From Betaproteobacteria bacterium (GTDB lineage: Bacteria > Pseudomonadota > Gammaproteobacteria > Burkholderiales > Rhodocyclaceae): DNA of 64,000 nucleotides. The notes under the pieces were generated by a model that was not told the DNA's origin, ran no database searches, and was given only the letters and a program-made list of their open reading frames with translations. The position numbers and the translations under genes were made by a program. Shown in pieces: positions 9,983-18,162 of this stretch (position 1 is the first letter of the stretch; every line of letters starts with the position of its first letter). The stretch spans positions 20,315 through 84,314 of the forward strand of contig WRMF01000008.1 in assembly GCA_009777245.1 (NCBI GenBank), written 5' to 3'.

Positions 9983-10140
9983 CCTTTCCGCAAGTAACGA
10001 GACGTTCAGGGCGCACGTTTTACTCCCTGCAAACCCCGCCCTTGCGGGTACATTCTTTAAAAAAAGGTGCTAACCCCTACGCTGCCGCCAAGCCCATTTT
10101 TCAAAGGGGGCAAGAGCAATTGGCGGGCAGGGGTTTGTAA
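9983..10140. repeat. Inverted family A tail joined to family B repeat
   Basis: Bases 9983-10027 match the family A tail in reverse orientation (CTTTCCGCAAGTAACGAG, then CGTTTTACTCCC). Bases 10028-10140 match family B: AACCCCGCCCTTGCGGG, GGTGCTAACCCCTACGCTGC, and a CCC...GGGGG palindrome ending in GGCGGGCAGGGGTTTG. Other B copies are at 17171-17300, 25044-25115 and 40961-41051. Confidence 0.6.
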
Positions 10141-10173
10141 GGTCGTAGCCTACTGGAATGGGATGAAACGGAA

Positions 10174-10343
10174 TTACTGCTTCAGGCATTGCCGGGCGCC
10201 CAATCGCTGAGATATTGAGTAGATGGCGGGCATTGGTAGCAATGGTGTAATGCCTTTGATTTTCTCAATGGTCATTGGCGCGCCTTTTCCGTCGCGTAGT
10301 TCCTGGCAGGCGGCTATAGTTTCCCCGTACCATCCATGAAAAG
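10174..10343 (-). pseudogene. Frameshifted downstream part of the TraD-like gene
   Basis: In the frame one base away from the TraD-like ORF, the minus strand stays open for about 55 codons. It reads FHGWYGETIAACQELRDGK, then APMTIEKIKGITPLLP, and stops at 10174. The switch point would be the run of five A at 10344-10348. The composition looks protein-like, which suggests that the two frames were once one protein of about 125 residues. Alternatively the short ORF is complete and this is a chance open frame. Confidence 0.3.
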
Positions 10344-10550
10344 CTTTTTCTCCTTCTCAGGAATAGCGGCAAGCAGTCTTTGGCGAAGTTGGCTATCTTG
10401 CTCTGCCCATTTCAGGAAAATCGTACCGGCTATAACCTTGCGCCGAGTATCGCGGGCGCGTTTTTTGTGGGTCTCACGCGCAAGCAGTTTGGCTTTTTGC
10501 GCCCTCAAATGTTTTATTTTCGTGTCGATTGTTTCAATATCCGTTGCCAT
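10314..10550 (-). CDS. TraD/MobC-like small mobilisation protein, orphan
   Basis: The 78-residue, strongly basic protein starts at an ATG preceded by GAGGAATT. It has a coiled-coil-like KIKHLRAQKAKLLARE stretch followed by RARDTRRKVIAGTIFLKWAE. This layout, a charged helix followed by DTRRK(I/V)xxG, resembles the small accessory DNA-binding proteins (TraD/MobC type) of mobilisable plasmids and integrative elements. Those proteins help the relaxase at oriT. No relaxase, integrase or other transfer gene is nearby, so this is probably a leftover. The upstream in-frame extension to 10619 has no ribosome site and is rejected. Identification is by motif only. Confidence 0.5.
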   Translation of the reverse strand: MATDIETIDTKIKHLRAQKAKLLARETHKKRARDTRRKVIAGTIFLKWAEQDSQLRQRLLAAIPEKEKKLFMDGTGKL

Positions 10551-10654
10551 GATTAATTCCTCGTGTGATTCAAGCCACGCTCCAGTAGGGGAGCACCCAA
10601 GCGAAAATAGCACTGACACAGGCGCATGTCAAGCAGACGACTTCCTGTTTGGGT

Positions 10655-10696
10655 AGAGCCGTAAGCTGGAGTGAAATGGAATCCTGGCTTGCAACC
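10655..10696. repeat. Family D short palindromic repeat
   Basis: The copy reads AGAGCCGTAAGCTGGAGTG and then GGAATCCTGGCTTGCAA. It is a degenerate relative of 25395-25439 and 53027-53070, which share GCCGTAGGC(C/T)GGGATGG and ATCCCGGCTTCAAGC. Confidence 0.45.
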
Positions 10697-10753
10697 TTGT
10701 CGGACGCCAAAATGCCGCCCGCAACCAATCGCAGACTATGGCGACATACCTTA

Positions 10754-10794
10754 AAAGAGGGCTTTGGGCTGGCTCTTGGCGCAAAGCCCTCTTT
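10754..10794 (-). terminator. Intrinsic terminator of thyA-pgi
   Basis: A perfect 13-bp stem (AAAGAGGGCTTTG with CAAAGCCCTCTTT) closes a 15-base loop. On the minus strand the 3' arm runs into a short T-rich tail. It lies 23 bases after the pgi stop. Confidence 0.75.
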
Positions 10795-10816
10795 CGCGCC
10801 GAAATAGCTCCAAGGC

Positions 10817-12442
10817 TCATCTTGTATGCGCCGCAATCAGGCCGCGCGTGGAAGCATCCAGACCGTCGTCGTCCGACAGGCAAGCATCAGCTTCCAGAAA
10901 AGGCAGCAGCGTTTTTGCCATGCTTTTCCCCAATTCAACCCCCCATTGGTCAAAGACATTGATGTTCCAAAGCGCGCCGACGGTAAAAACCTTGTGCTCA
11001 TAGAGCGCCAGCAATTGCCCCAGTGCGTGGGGCGTCAAGCGTTCAAGAAGCAGGGTAGTGGATGGCTGATTGCCGGAAAAAACGCGATAAGGCAGTAGTG
11101 AATCGGGAATTCCGACGGCTTTCGCCTCGTCAAGGGTTTGTCCGAACGCGAGCGCGGCGGATTGCGCCAGCGCGTTGGCAACCAGACGGGCATGATGCTT
11201 GGGTAGCGGGAAATCGGCGCGTTTCAGGAGAATGAAATCGCAGGGAACGGTCTGTCCGCCCTGATGCAGCAATTGGAAAAAAGAATGTTGCCCCAAAGTG
11301 CCGGGACTACCCCAGACAATCGGGCAGCTTTTTTGCGCGAGCGGCAAACCCTGTCGGTCGACGGATTTGCCCAGACTTTCCATTTCCAGTTGTTGCAGGT
11401 AGGCGGGAAACAATTCCAGCGACTGGCTGTAGGGAAAAATGGCGTGACTGGCGGCGCCGATGAAATTGACGTTCCAGACATCCAGAAGCGCCAGGGTAAT
11501 CGGCATGTTTTCCGGTATTGGCGCGGATAGGAAATGCTGATCCATCGAGCGAGCGCCGACAAGCAGCGCCTCGAAATTGGAAAACCCGGTCGCCAGCGCA
11601 ATGGCAAGGCCGACAGGCGACCAGAGGGAAAAACGTCCGCCTACCCAATCGCTGAACGCGAAAATCTGTTCGGAAGGAATGCCGAACGCTTCAGCTGCCG
11701 CCGTGTTGCTGGTGACAGCGATAAAATGTCGGGCAAGCAAGGGTTTTTCAGATTCGCCGCCGGACAAGTGCGCGCTCAACCAGTCTCGCGCCGCGCGGGC
11801 GTTGGCGATGGTTTCTTCGGTGGTGAAAGTCTTGCTGGCGACTATGAAGAACGTGGCGCGCGGGTTCAGGCGGGCAAGCAGGGGAGCCAGATCGGCGCCG
11901 TCCATATTGGCGGCGAAATGCACTCGTATATCCGGGTGCTGAAAGGCGGCAAGGGCGCGGGTTGCCATGCGCGGCCCCAGGTCGGAGCCGCCGATGCCGA
12001 GATTGACGACATCGGTAATGTGTTCCCCGCTCATTCCCCGCCATTGCCTGCCGTGCAGGGCGGCGCACAATGATTTCATTCGGGCGAGATTGTCCGCTAC
12101 CTCGCGGGCGACTGCGCTGTCTCCCGTCTGTGCGCGTAGCGCCATGTGCATGGCAGCGCGGCCTTCGGTGTGGTTGATCGCTTCCCCCGCCGCCATCCGG
12201 TCGCGCCAGTCTTCGACTTTGGCGGCGCGGGCAAGGTTGTGGAGCAGGGGTAGGGTTGCAGAAGCGATCCGCTGCTTGGAAAAATCCAGCAGCAAGCCGT
12301 CGTCATGGCTCGACAAGGTTAGCGAAAAATCCCGGAACCTGTTCGGCTCTTCGGCGAACAATTCACGCAGATGGCGATGCGCCGTCAGACGAGCATGTTC
12401 TGCGAGCGACTGCCAGGCAAGGCTAATGGCCGGGCTGTTCAT
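10817..12442 (-). CDS. pgi: Glucose-6-phosphate isomerase
   Basis: This cytosolic enzyme interconverts glucose-6-phosphate and fructose-6-phosphate in glycolysis and gluconeogenesis. The 541-residue protein shows the family signatures: [32 protein letters not shown], the [12 protein letters not shown] phosphate site, and the C-terminal [13 protein letters not shown] with its catalytic lysine. Length is normal (about 545). Its ATG overlaps the thyA stop by four bases (ATGA), so the two are translationally coupled. The operon ends at the hairpin 10754-10794. Confidence 0.96.
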   Translation of the reverse strand: MNSPAISLAWQSLAEHARLTAHRHLRELFAEEPNRFRDFSLTLSSHDDGLLLDFSKQRIASATLPLLHNLARAAKVEDWRDRMAAGEAINHTEGRAAMHMALRAQTGDSAVAREVADNLARMKSLCAALHGRQWRGMSGEHITDVVNLGIGGSDLGPRMATRALAAFQHPDIRVHFAANMDGADLAPLLARLNPRATFFIVASKTFTTEETIANARAARDWLSAHLSGGESEKPLLARHFIAVTSNTAAAEAFGIPSEQIFAFSDWVGGRFSLWSPVGLAIALATGFSNFEALLVGARSMDQHFLSAPIPENMPITLALLDVWNVNFIGAASHAIFPYSQSLELFPAYLQQLEMESLGKSVDRQGLPLAQKSCPIVWGSPGTLGQHSFFQLLHQGGQTVPCDFILLKRADFPLPKHHARLVANALAQSAALAFGQTLDEAKAVGIPDSLLPYRVFSGNQPSTTLLLERLTPHALGQLLALYEHKVFTVGALWNINVFDQWGVELGKSMAKTLLPFLEADACLSDDDGLDASTRGLIAAHTR

Positions 12443-13233
12443 ACGGCAATCGGGGCGGGGATGTGCGGATGCGGGTCGTAATCCAGCAGGGTGAAATCCT
12501 CATAACGGAACGCGAAGAGATCGCGCGCTTCCGGGTTTAGCCGCATGGACGGCAGGGGGCGGGGATCACGGGACAACTGCTGGCGCGCCTGTTCCATATG
12601 GTTATGATAAAGGTGCGCGTCTCCAAAACTGTGCACAAAATCTCCGGGCGAAAACCCTGCGACTTGCGCGATCATAAGGGTCAAGAGGGCATAGCTTGCG
12701 ATGTTGAAAGGCACGCCCAGGAAAATATCCGCGCTCCGCTGATAGAGGTGGCAGGAGAGGCGATTTTCGGCTACGTAAAACTGGGTGAGGCAGTGGCAGG
12801 GGGGCAGCGCCATCCGTTCGATGTCGGCTGGATTCCATGCAGTCACCATATGGCGGCGGGAATCAGGGCTTTCCTTCAAGCCCTGGAGCAGACGCTTGAT
12901 CTGGTCTATCTCCCCGCCGTCCTTTGTTGGCCAGCGCCGCCATTGGTGTCCGTATACCGGCCCCAGGTCGCCGTTTTCATCGGCCCATTCGTCCCAGATA
13001 CGGACATTGTGTTGTTTCAAGTAGCCGATGTTCGTATCGCCCCGCAAAAACCAGAGCAATTCATGGATTATGGATTTCAGATGCAGTTTTTTCGTGGTGA
13101 GGAGCGGAAAGCCCTCTGCGAGATTGAATCGCATTTGCCAGCCGAAGACAGAGCGCGCGCCGACTCCGGTGCGATCCTGTTTGTCATGTCCATGCGTCAA
13201 CACATGGCGCATCAAATCCAGATAGGTCTGCAT
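12439..13233 (-). CDS. thyA: Thymidylate synthase
   Basis: It methylates dUMP to dTMP using methylenetetrahydrofolate. The 264-residue length equals the E. coli enzyme. Visible motifs are [17 protein letters not shown] at the N-terminus, YGHQWRRW, the catalytic cysteine in [30 protein letters not shown] for nucleotide binding, and HLYHNHMEQ near the end. The dihydrofolate product is recycled by FolA, which in this window is 37 kb away rather than adjacent. pgi follows with a four-base overlap. Confidence 0.96.
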   Translation of the reverse strand: MQTYLDLMRHVLTHGHDKQDRTGVGARSVFGWQMRFNLAEGFPLLTTKKLHLKSIIHELLWFLRGDTNIGYLKQHNVRIWDEWADENGDLGPVYGHQWRRWPTKDGGEIDQIKRLLQGLKESPDSRRHMVTAWNPADIERMALPPCHCLTQFYVAENRLSCHLYQRSADIFLGVPFNIASYALLTLMIAQVAGFSPGDFVHSFGDAHLYHNHMEQARQQLSRDPRPLPSMRLNPEARDLFAFRYEDFTLLDYDPHPHIPAPIAV

Positions 13234-13304
13234 GGAATGTGAGAGAAAAGTAAATTGAGCATATTATTCTAGTATACTCTGAAATCATCATCAGGTTAGA
13301 GACC

Positions 13305-14831
13305 ATGAACGATACAGTCTTCCACGACAAGGCCGTAAAGCCTGTTCTGACGCCCGGCGAGGCGCAGCGGTTTATTGCAGAGTTGCCGCAGGATCCGCTG
13401 CCAGCCATAGACATGGTTCTGGCGCAGATCAACGCTATTCCCGACGATGTTGATCCGATCGTTCGCTTTGATGTGGTGAGCCGGTTGGACGAGGCGATCC
13501 ATTCCGGCGTCAGGCAAGTGGCGCAGGAATATATCAACAGACGGGATCAGAACAAGGCGGCTGAAATGCGGCTGTGGACGCTCGCGCACGATTTCTGGAC
13601 AAGCATAGCCGACCAGTACGGCATCTCTATCAGCGTTTCGGTTGATAGTGATGACAAAATCGCGCAAAAGCTCCGTTCCCACCTGCCGCGCATGATTTCC
13701 CGCGCCTTGCTTGCAGTCAGTGAAAGTCTGAAATGGAAGTCTTTTCATTATCAGCCTATTCCGCTACAACTTTGGGCGGGGACGGGAAGCATTTATGCGC
13801 TTGCCGAGAAATACGCCTTTGCCGAGAAGTCGTTGCATATGTATCCCGGCTCTGGCGGTATTTCTTCGCCTCGCACGGAATATCTCAGGACTTTGTTCTT
13901 TCAGGCCGCCTCCCTTAACAGTCTGCAAGTAAACGAAATGGAGATTGCCGACAGGTTGATTGTCCACTTGTTGACGAGCTTTGTTTTTTCCGCCGTGAAA
14001 GACGAAGAGAGCATTTACTGGGTTGATCTGGGCGCGGAGCGGGAGCCTTCCCGGCTCTCCAATCCACCTCCCGCCTCTCCCAATCTGCGTTTTTTCGGCC
14101 CGGGCGATGCGGTGGCGCGCCTGCAACAGTTGCGGCAGGAGGCGGAGAACACAGGCGCGGTTCCCGCCAAGATTCGCCGGAATGACAAGCTGGAGGTTCA
14201 TGATTTCCTGAAAGTCGCTCAACATCTTGCCAACCAGTGGGCGGCTACTCTGCCGCAGCGTCAATATGAGCGCCACCGCGTCAATCATCGCATTTCTGTT
14301 TTGTCGGGCTTTGTGAACAGTTTTGTCATGGCCTCGCCGGAATTCGGCGGCAAGGCGGCGGGTTTGCCGCTGGAGAGCTGGACGGTGGAGAACGTAAGCC
14401 GCGGAGGGTGCGGCGCGATCGTCAAGCGCCTTGGGCATGATTGGGTGCGGGTTGGCGCTCTGCTTGCCCTGCAACCGGAAGGGGCGGATAACTGGGTGAT
14501 CGGCTTGATTCGTCGCGTTAATCGCTTGTCGGACAAGGAAATTCGGGTAGGGATTGAGATGCTTTCCAGGCGTCCGACTGCGCTGGAGACGCGAGCCAGA
14601 TCCGCTTCCGGCGTGTCGCCGTATCACGATCTTCCTGCCATTTGGTTTCGGGGCGACGACCCGAAAAAACCTATGCGTTTTATTTTTCCTTCGGGCGAGT
14701 TGAAGATGGACGATGTTCTGGAGTTTAACTTCAAGGGTCGGGGGCTTGTTGTCTATCCGGTCAAGTTGCTGGAGCAGGGGAGCGATTACGACCTTGCAGT
14801 CTGCAAGGTCACGACCGCCGAGAAAAATTAA
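13305..14831 (+). CDS. PilZ-domain-like protein of unknown role
   Basis: The 508-residue cytoplasmic protein has a long helical N-terminal region (1-320) that I do not recognise. Its C-terminal third resembles a degenerate PilZ domain. Near residues 325-330 there is an arginine-rich RHRVNHRI, followed by WTVENVSRGGCGAIV, matching the (D/N)xSxxG element, and then beta-strands to about 430. PilZ domains bind cyclic di-GMP and often control motility, adhesion or exopolysaccharide. Here the RxxxR motif is present as RHRVNHR but spacing should be checked. No signal or membrane segment is visible. It is divergent from thyA; a TATACT -10-like hexamer lies at 13273-13278. Confidence 0.6.
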   Translation: MNDTVFHDKAVKPVLTPGEAQRFIAELPQDPLPAIDMVLAQINAIPDDVDPIVRFDVVSRLDEAIHSGVRQVAQEYINRRDQNKAAEMRLWTLAHDFWTSIADQYGISISVSVDSDDKIAQKLRSHLPRMISRALLAVSESLKWKSFHYQPIPLQLWAGTGSIYALAEKYAFAEKSLHMYPGSGGISSPRTEYLRTLFFQAASLNSLQVNEMEIADRLIVHLLTSFVFSAVKDEESIYWVDLGAEREPSRLSNPPPASPNLRFFGPGDAVARLQQLRQEAENTGAVPAKIRRNDKLEVHDFLKVAQHLANQWAATLPQRQYERHRVNHRISVLSGFVNSFVMASPEFGGKAAGLPLESWTVENVSRGGCGAIVKRLGHDWVRVGALLALQPEGADNWVIGLIRRVNRLSDKEIRVGIEMLSRRPTALETRARSASGVSPYHDLPAIWFRGDDPKKPMRFIFPSGELKMDDVLEFNFKGRGLVVYPVKLLEQGSDYDLAVCKVTTAEKN

Positions 14832-14950
14832 CCCCTTTTTAGCGGCAGTATCAACTTTGCATTGCCCGCAACACTTCATGTATAGTACTTTCCACAAATA
14901 AAGCTACTATCACGTGATTGTAGAAGAGGAAAAATACCACAACGCATCAA

Positions 14951-15032
14951 CTCTCCCGCTTGTGGCTACGCCGTGAGCGGGAGAGAGGAGCAAAGCGTAT
15001 TCTCCCTGACAGTCGCGTTATTTACAGAAAGC
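14951..15032 (+). repeat. Intergenic repeat family A copy
   Basis: The copy has the palindrome CTCTCCCGCTTGTGG...AGCGGGAGAG, then GAGCAAAGCGTATTCTCCC, GACAGTCGCG, and TTATTTACAGAAAGC. It occupies the 299-base gap between the convergent PilZ-like gene and pyrF. No gene or clear terminator is seen in the rest of that gap. Confidence 0.65.
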
Positions 15033-15130
15033 AATATAAGCATATTTGTTGAGCTTGTCTGACATCCACCAACGCGAAGTTGATACTGCCCAACTTTCAG
15101 GGGCGACTTACGGGATTGATTTTTTGCGGC

Positions 15131-15943
15131 TTATGCTTGATTGATGGCGTCTCTGGTTTGTCGCGCGGCTTTTAGGGCGGCGGCGGCGTAATTTTCATCC
15201 TGTCCGGCGTAGAGTATGGCGCGGGAAGAATTCAGGATCAGCCCGTATCCGTCGGCGGTTTTGCCCGCTTTGACCGTAGCGGCTATATCTCCTCCTTGCG
15301 CGCCAATTCCCGGAACGAGGAGCGGCATGTCGCCGACCAAGGCTCTTACACGGGCGATTTCAGCAGGGAAGGTAGCGCCCACGACCAACGCGCATTGTCC
15401 GGTTTTGTTCCATTTTTCTGCGGCGAGTCTTGCTACCCGCTCGTAGAGTTTCTCCCCGTTTTCGCATTCCATGAATTGAAGGGCGCTGCCGCCGGGGTTG
15501 GATGTCCGGCAGAGCAGGAAGATGCCTTTTTCCGGATAGTCGAAATAAGGCTCGATGGAATCAAAGCCCATGTAGGGATTGACGGTGACTGCATCCGCCC
15601 GGTATCTAACGAAGGCTTCCCGCGCGTATTGCCTGGCAGTTGAGCCTATATCTCCCCGCTTTGCGTCGAGAATGACCGGAATGCCGGGGTGCCGCGTGTG
15701 AATGTGCGCCACTACGCGCTCCAGCGTTTCTTCGGCCTTATGCGCGGAAAAATATGCGATTTGCGGCTTGAAGGCGCATACGAGATGGGCTGTAGCGTCA
15801 ATGATCGCGGCGCAAAATTCAAACAAGGCATCCGGGGTTTTTCGCACAGACGCGGGGAGCTTATCCGGGTCGGGGTCAAGCCCGACACAGAGCAGGGAAT
15901 CGTTTTTTTGCCATGCGGCGGATAGCATTTCGGTAAAGCGCAT
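15131..15943 (-). CDS. pyrF: Orotidine 5'-phosphate decarboxylase (group 2)
   Basis: It converts OMP to UMP, the last step of de novo pyrimidine synthesis. The 270-residue protein belongs to the longer group 2 form: [13 protein letters not shown] at the start, [15 protein letters not shown], the catalytic [14 protein letters not shown] with its D-K-D network, and [11 protein letters not shown] near the C-terminus. The open frame extends upstream to 16066, but the ATG at 15943 gives the normal N-terminus and follows the upstream methyltransferase stop by one base. It therefore forms an operon with that gene. Confidence 0.93.
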   Translation of the reverse strand: MRFTEMLSAAWQKNDSLLCVGLDPDPDKLPASVRKTPDALFEFCAAIIDATAHLVCAFKPQIAYFSAHKAEETLERVVAHIHTRHPGIPVILDAKRGDIGSTARQYAREAFVRYRADAVTVNPYMGFDSIEPYFDYPEKGIFLLCRTSNPGGSALQFMECENGEKLYERVARLAAEKWNKTGQCALVVGATFPAEIARVRALVGDMPLLVPGIGAQGGDIAATVKAGKTADGYGLILNSSRAILYAGQDENYAAAALKAARQTRDAINQA

Positions 15944-15944
15944 G

Positions 15945-17117
15945 TCAGTCTCCCTGCATGAATTGTTGAAAATTGGCGGGCAGCAGGCAATTTTGCAGGC
16001 TACGCTGGGTAAACATATAACGCCCGTCGCAAACAAAACCAAGATCGTACCAGTTAACCGCCTCATTCAGCATTTGCACTGCCTTTTCCAACTCGGATTC
16101 AGAGATGGCGGGATTTTTCGGGAAAAGCGCCAGAATAGCGCCGTCAAAATGCGGGCTGGAATGCAGAAAAAATGGCTTTTGGTTGCGCGTTTTTCCATTA
16201 ACGTAAATTCGGGGGTGATTGTTTACCGGATACAATCTTCCCCATTGCCACCAGTTCGATTCGTCGAATTTTCGTACCCGACGGGCAAGCAGGCGAGCCT
16301 TATGAGTCAGGAGATGCGGGTGTTGGCAATCGTAAAGCATCCGGCGAGTTTTTTTGCTTTGCGCGGTGTAGGAGCAGACAAATTCCAGATTTCCGTCCGG
16401 GTGGGTAAAGATGTCATCCGCACCCGATACCCCGCCGACTTTCACCTCGAAAATGTCGGAGAGCGGCAGGGTATAGTTCTGTCGCAAAAACATGAGTTGT
16501 CCGGCAACTTCATGGAAAACGCGCCCGTCGCGCATCTGCCGGTCAAGTCTATCCTTCTCGAAGCGAAAGATGGCGCAGTTGGGCGTATGGATGCCGAAAA
16601 TCCTGTCGTCTCCCGTCTCGAAAAAGTCTGTGACGCTGCCTTCCCGATATAGCCGGGCATTCAGTTTTTTTGCCGACGTCAGTTTGGCGAATTCGCGCGG
16701 GACGATGAAAATCAGCTCTCCGGCGGGATTCAAGTGCCGGATGCATTTTTCGATGAAGAACAGAAAAAGATTGCTGCGCTTGTCAAAGAGCGAGGTGTCG
16801 AGAAGCGGGCGGGTGGACGCCGGAATGTCCTGATGGCGCACGTAAGGCGGATTGCCGATGATGGTGTCGAACCGTTCGGATGTCGGATAGGCGAAAAAAT
16901 CCATGGTAACAACGCCTGTCGGCGCGATTTGCTCGTCTATCTCAATGCCGACGCATTGCTCGCCCGCCTCTTTTAACGAGGTAAAAAACGCGCCGTTTCC
17001 TGCCGATGGTTCAAGCGTTCGCCCTTTATTCCGGCGCAGTTCCAGCATGAAACGGACGATTTCAGGCGGGGTGAATACCTGCCCCAGATGTTTTATGTTT
17101 TGAGTTGGCTTCGTCAT
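15945..17117 (-). CDS. Class I N6-adenine DNA methyltransferase, orphan
   Basis: The 390-residue protein starts [20 protein letters not shown], where the GQVFTPP-type motif X is typical of adenine methylases with TaqI/Eco57I-like folds. Motif I appears as [10 protein letters not shown] (about 36-45). The catalytic motif IV is [12 protein letters not shown] (about 87-98), and NPPY marks N6-adenine methylation. The C-terminal half (about 220-390) probably holds the target-recognition region. No cognate endonuclease is adjacent, so it may be an orphan or act on protein/RNA. It lies one base upstream of pyrF and is probably co-transcribed. Confidence 0.8.
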   Translation of the reverse strand: MTKPTQNIKHLGQVFTPPEIVRFMLELRRNKGRTLEPSAGNGAFFTSLKEAGEQCVGIEIDEQIAPTGVVTMDFFAYPTSERFDTIIGNPPYVRHQDIPASTRPLLDTSLFDKRSNLFLFFIEKCIRHLNPAGELIFIVPREFAKLTSAKKLNARLYREGSVTDFFETGDDRIFGIHTPNCAIFRFEKDRLDRQMRDGRVFHEVAGQLMFLRQNYTLPLSDIFEVKVGGVSGADDIFTHPDGNLEFVCSYTAQSKKTRRMLYDCQHPHLLTHKARLLARRVRKFDESNWWQWGRLYPVNNHPRIYVNGKTRNQKPFFLHSSPHFDGAILALFPKNPAISESELEKAVQMLNEAVNWYDLGFVCDGRYMFTQRSLQNCLLPANFQQFMQGD

Positions 17118-17170
17118 TTACGTGAATAATTGTCCTTTGGCTACGCCGCAAGCGGCATAAAAGCTATCCG

Positions 17171-17300
17171 GCAAACCCCGGCGCAACAAGCCACACCCTT
17201 TGACTCACGGCGAAGCCAAAAAGGGGGCTAACCCCCAACGCTACTCCGCCGCCAGGCCCCCTTTTTTGAAAGGGGGTGCCCGCCTTGGCGGGCGGGGTTT
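17171..17300. repeat. Intergenic repeat family B copy
   Basis: The copy runs from CAAACCCCGGCG through AGGGGGCTAACCCCCAACGC and a CCCCCTTTTTTGAAAGGGGG palindrome to GGCGGGCGGGGTTTG. The surrounding 17118-17618 gap contains this, the inverted repeat at 17424-17537 and no recognisable gene. Confidence 0.6.
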
Positions 17301-17423
17301 GAGTAGTTTAACAAACCTCTATAATTACCCTTTGACTACGCCGCAAGTGGATTTCTGTTATCTTTGACATTCCGTATTGGAATGCCGTTTCCACTTCGCG
17401 CCGGATTCTCTGCTTTCAGCGCC

Positions 17424-17537
17424 ATTCTGGATTCCCGCCTTCGCGGGAATGACGAGAGAAAACCCTGAAGCAGCAGGAACAGCAGTAGCGCGGCAAGAAA
17501 ACATGACCGTCATTCCCGCGAAGGCGGGAATCCAGAA
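17424..17537. repeat. Inverted pair of dRS3-like repeats
   Basis: Two arms of 29 bases are perfect inverted copies of each other: TTCTGGATTCCCGCCTTCGC followed by GGGAATGAC, and its complement. Each arm also contains its own CCCGC/GCGGG palindrome. About 55 bases separate them. The ATTCCC...GGGAAT core is the form of the dRS3-type repeats known in Neisseria and other proteobacteria, where pairs often mark small mobile insertions. Confidence 0.75.
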
Positions 17538-17618
17538 CGGATATGTCCACTTGAACCGAAAACGCTCTGGCGCAAGGCCGGGATGAAGCGGTATCCCTGT
17601 CTGTGACGGATAATCGTT

Positions 17619-18050
17619 TCAGCCGTTTTTGCTGGTGCACATCATCGTGGCTTCGCCCTCGATGACGACCTTGTCGCCTACCGTGCAGACGGTTTCGATG
17701 ACGGCTCGTTTTTTCTCGACGATTACCTCTTTGACCGTGGCAGTCGCCGTTACCGTATCGCCGGGGCGCACCGGAGCCTTGAATTTCAAGGTTTGCGCCA
17801 TGTAGATACAACCGGGGCCGGGCAGACGATTGCCCAGCACGGCGGAAATCAGTCCGGCGGAAAGCATCCCGTGGGCAATGCGACCGCCAAACATCGTGGT
17901 CTTGGCAAATTCCTCATTCAGATGCACCGCGTTGGTATCGGTGGACACGGCGGAAAAAAGCACAATGTCCGCCTCGGTAATGGTCTTGGAGACGCTGGCG
18001 CTCATGCCTGGTTGCAGGTCTTCAATGTCGTAGCCGTTTTGCGCGTTCAT
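17619..18050 (-). CDS. MaoC-like (R)-specific enoyl-CoA hydratase
   Basis: The 143-residue hot-dog-fold protein carries the hydratase 2 signature. It reads FSAVSTDTNAVHLNEEFAKT with the catalytic Asp and His, followed by GRIAHGMLSAGLISAVLG. Such enzymes (PhaJ type) hydrate trans-2-enoyl-CoA to (R)-3-hydroxyacyl-CoA, linking beta-oxidation to polyhydroxyalkanoate synthesis; other MaoC proteins act in fatty-acid or side-chain metabolism. The start at 18050 follows AAGGAGTA; an upstream TTG at 18056 is less likely. It stands alone, so the pathway cannot be fixed from context. Confidence 0.8.
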   Translation of the reverse strand: MNAQNGYDIEDLQPGMSASVSKTITEADIVLFSAVSTDTNAVHLNEEFAKTTMFGGRIAHGMLSAGLISAVLGNRLPGPGCIYMAQTLKFKAPVRPGDTVTATATVKEVIVEKKRAVIETVCTVGDKVVIEGEATMMCTSKNG

Positions 18051-18162
18051 GGTCAAATACTCCTTACAGTTGAAAAAAGCAATTATATGCGATGCCGGTG
18101 CGCGATGTGATCGCGCTCAGTTATGATACGACCGAAAGGCAATGTATAGGTGCGGATTGCGC

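Noticed and set aside
13764..14897. A 377-codon minus-strand open frame
   Set aside because: It is antisense to the PilZ-like gene; it has no ribosome site and unnatural composition.
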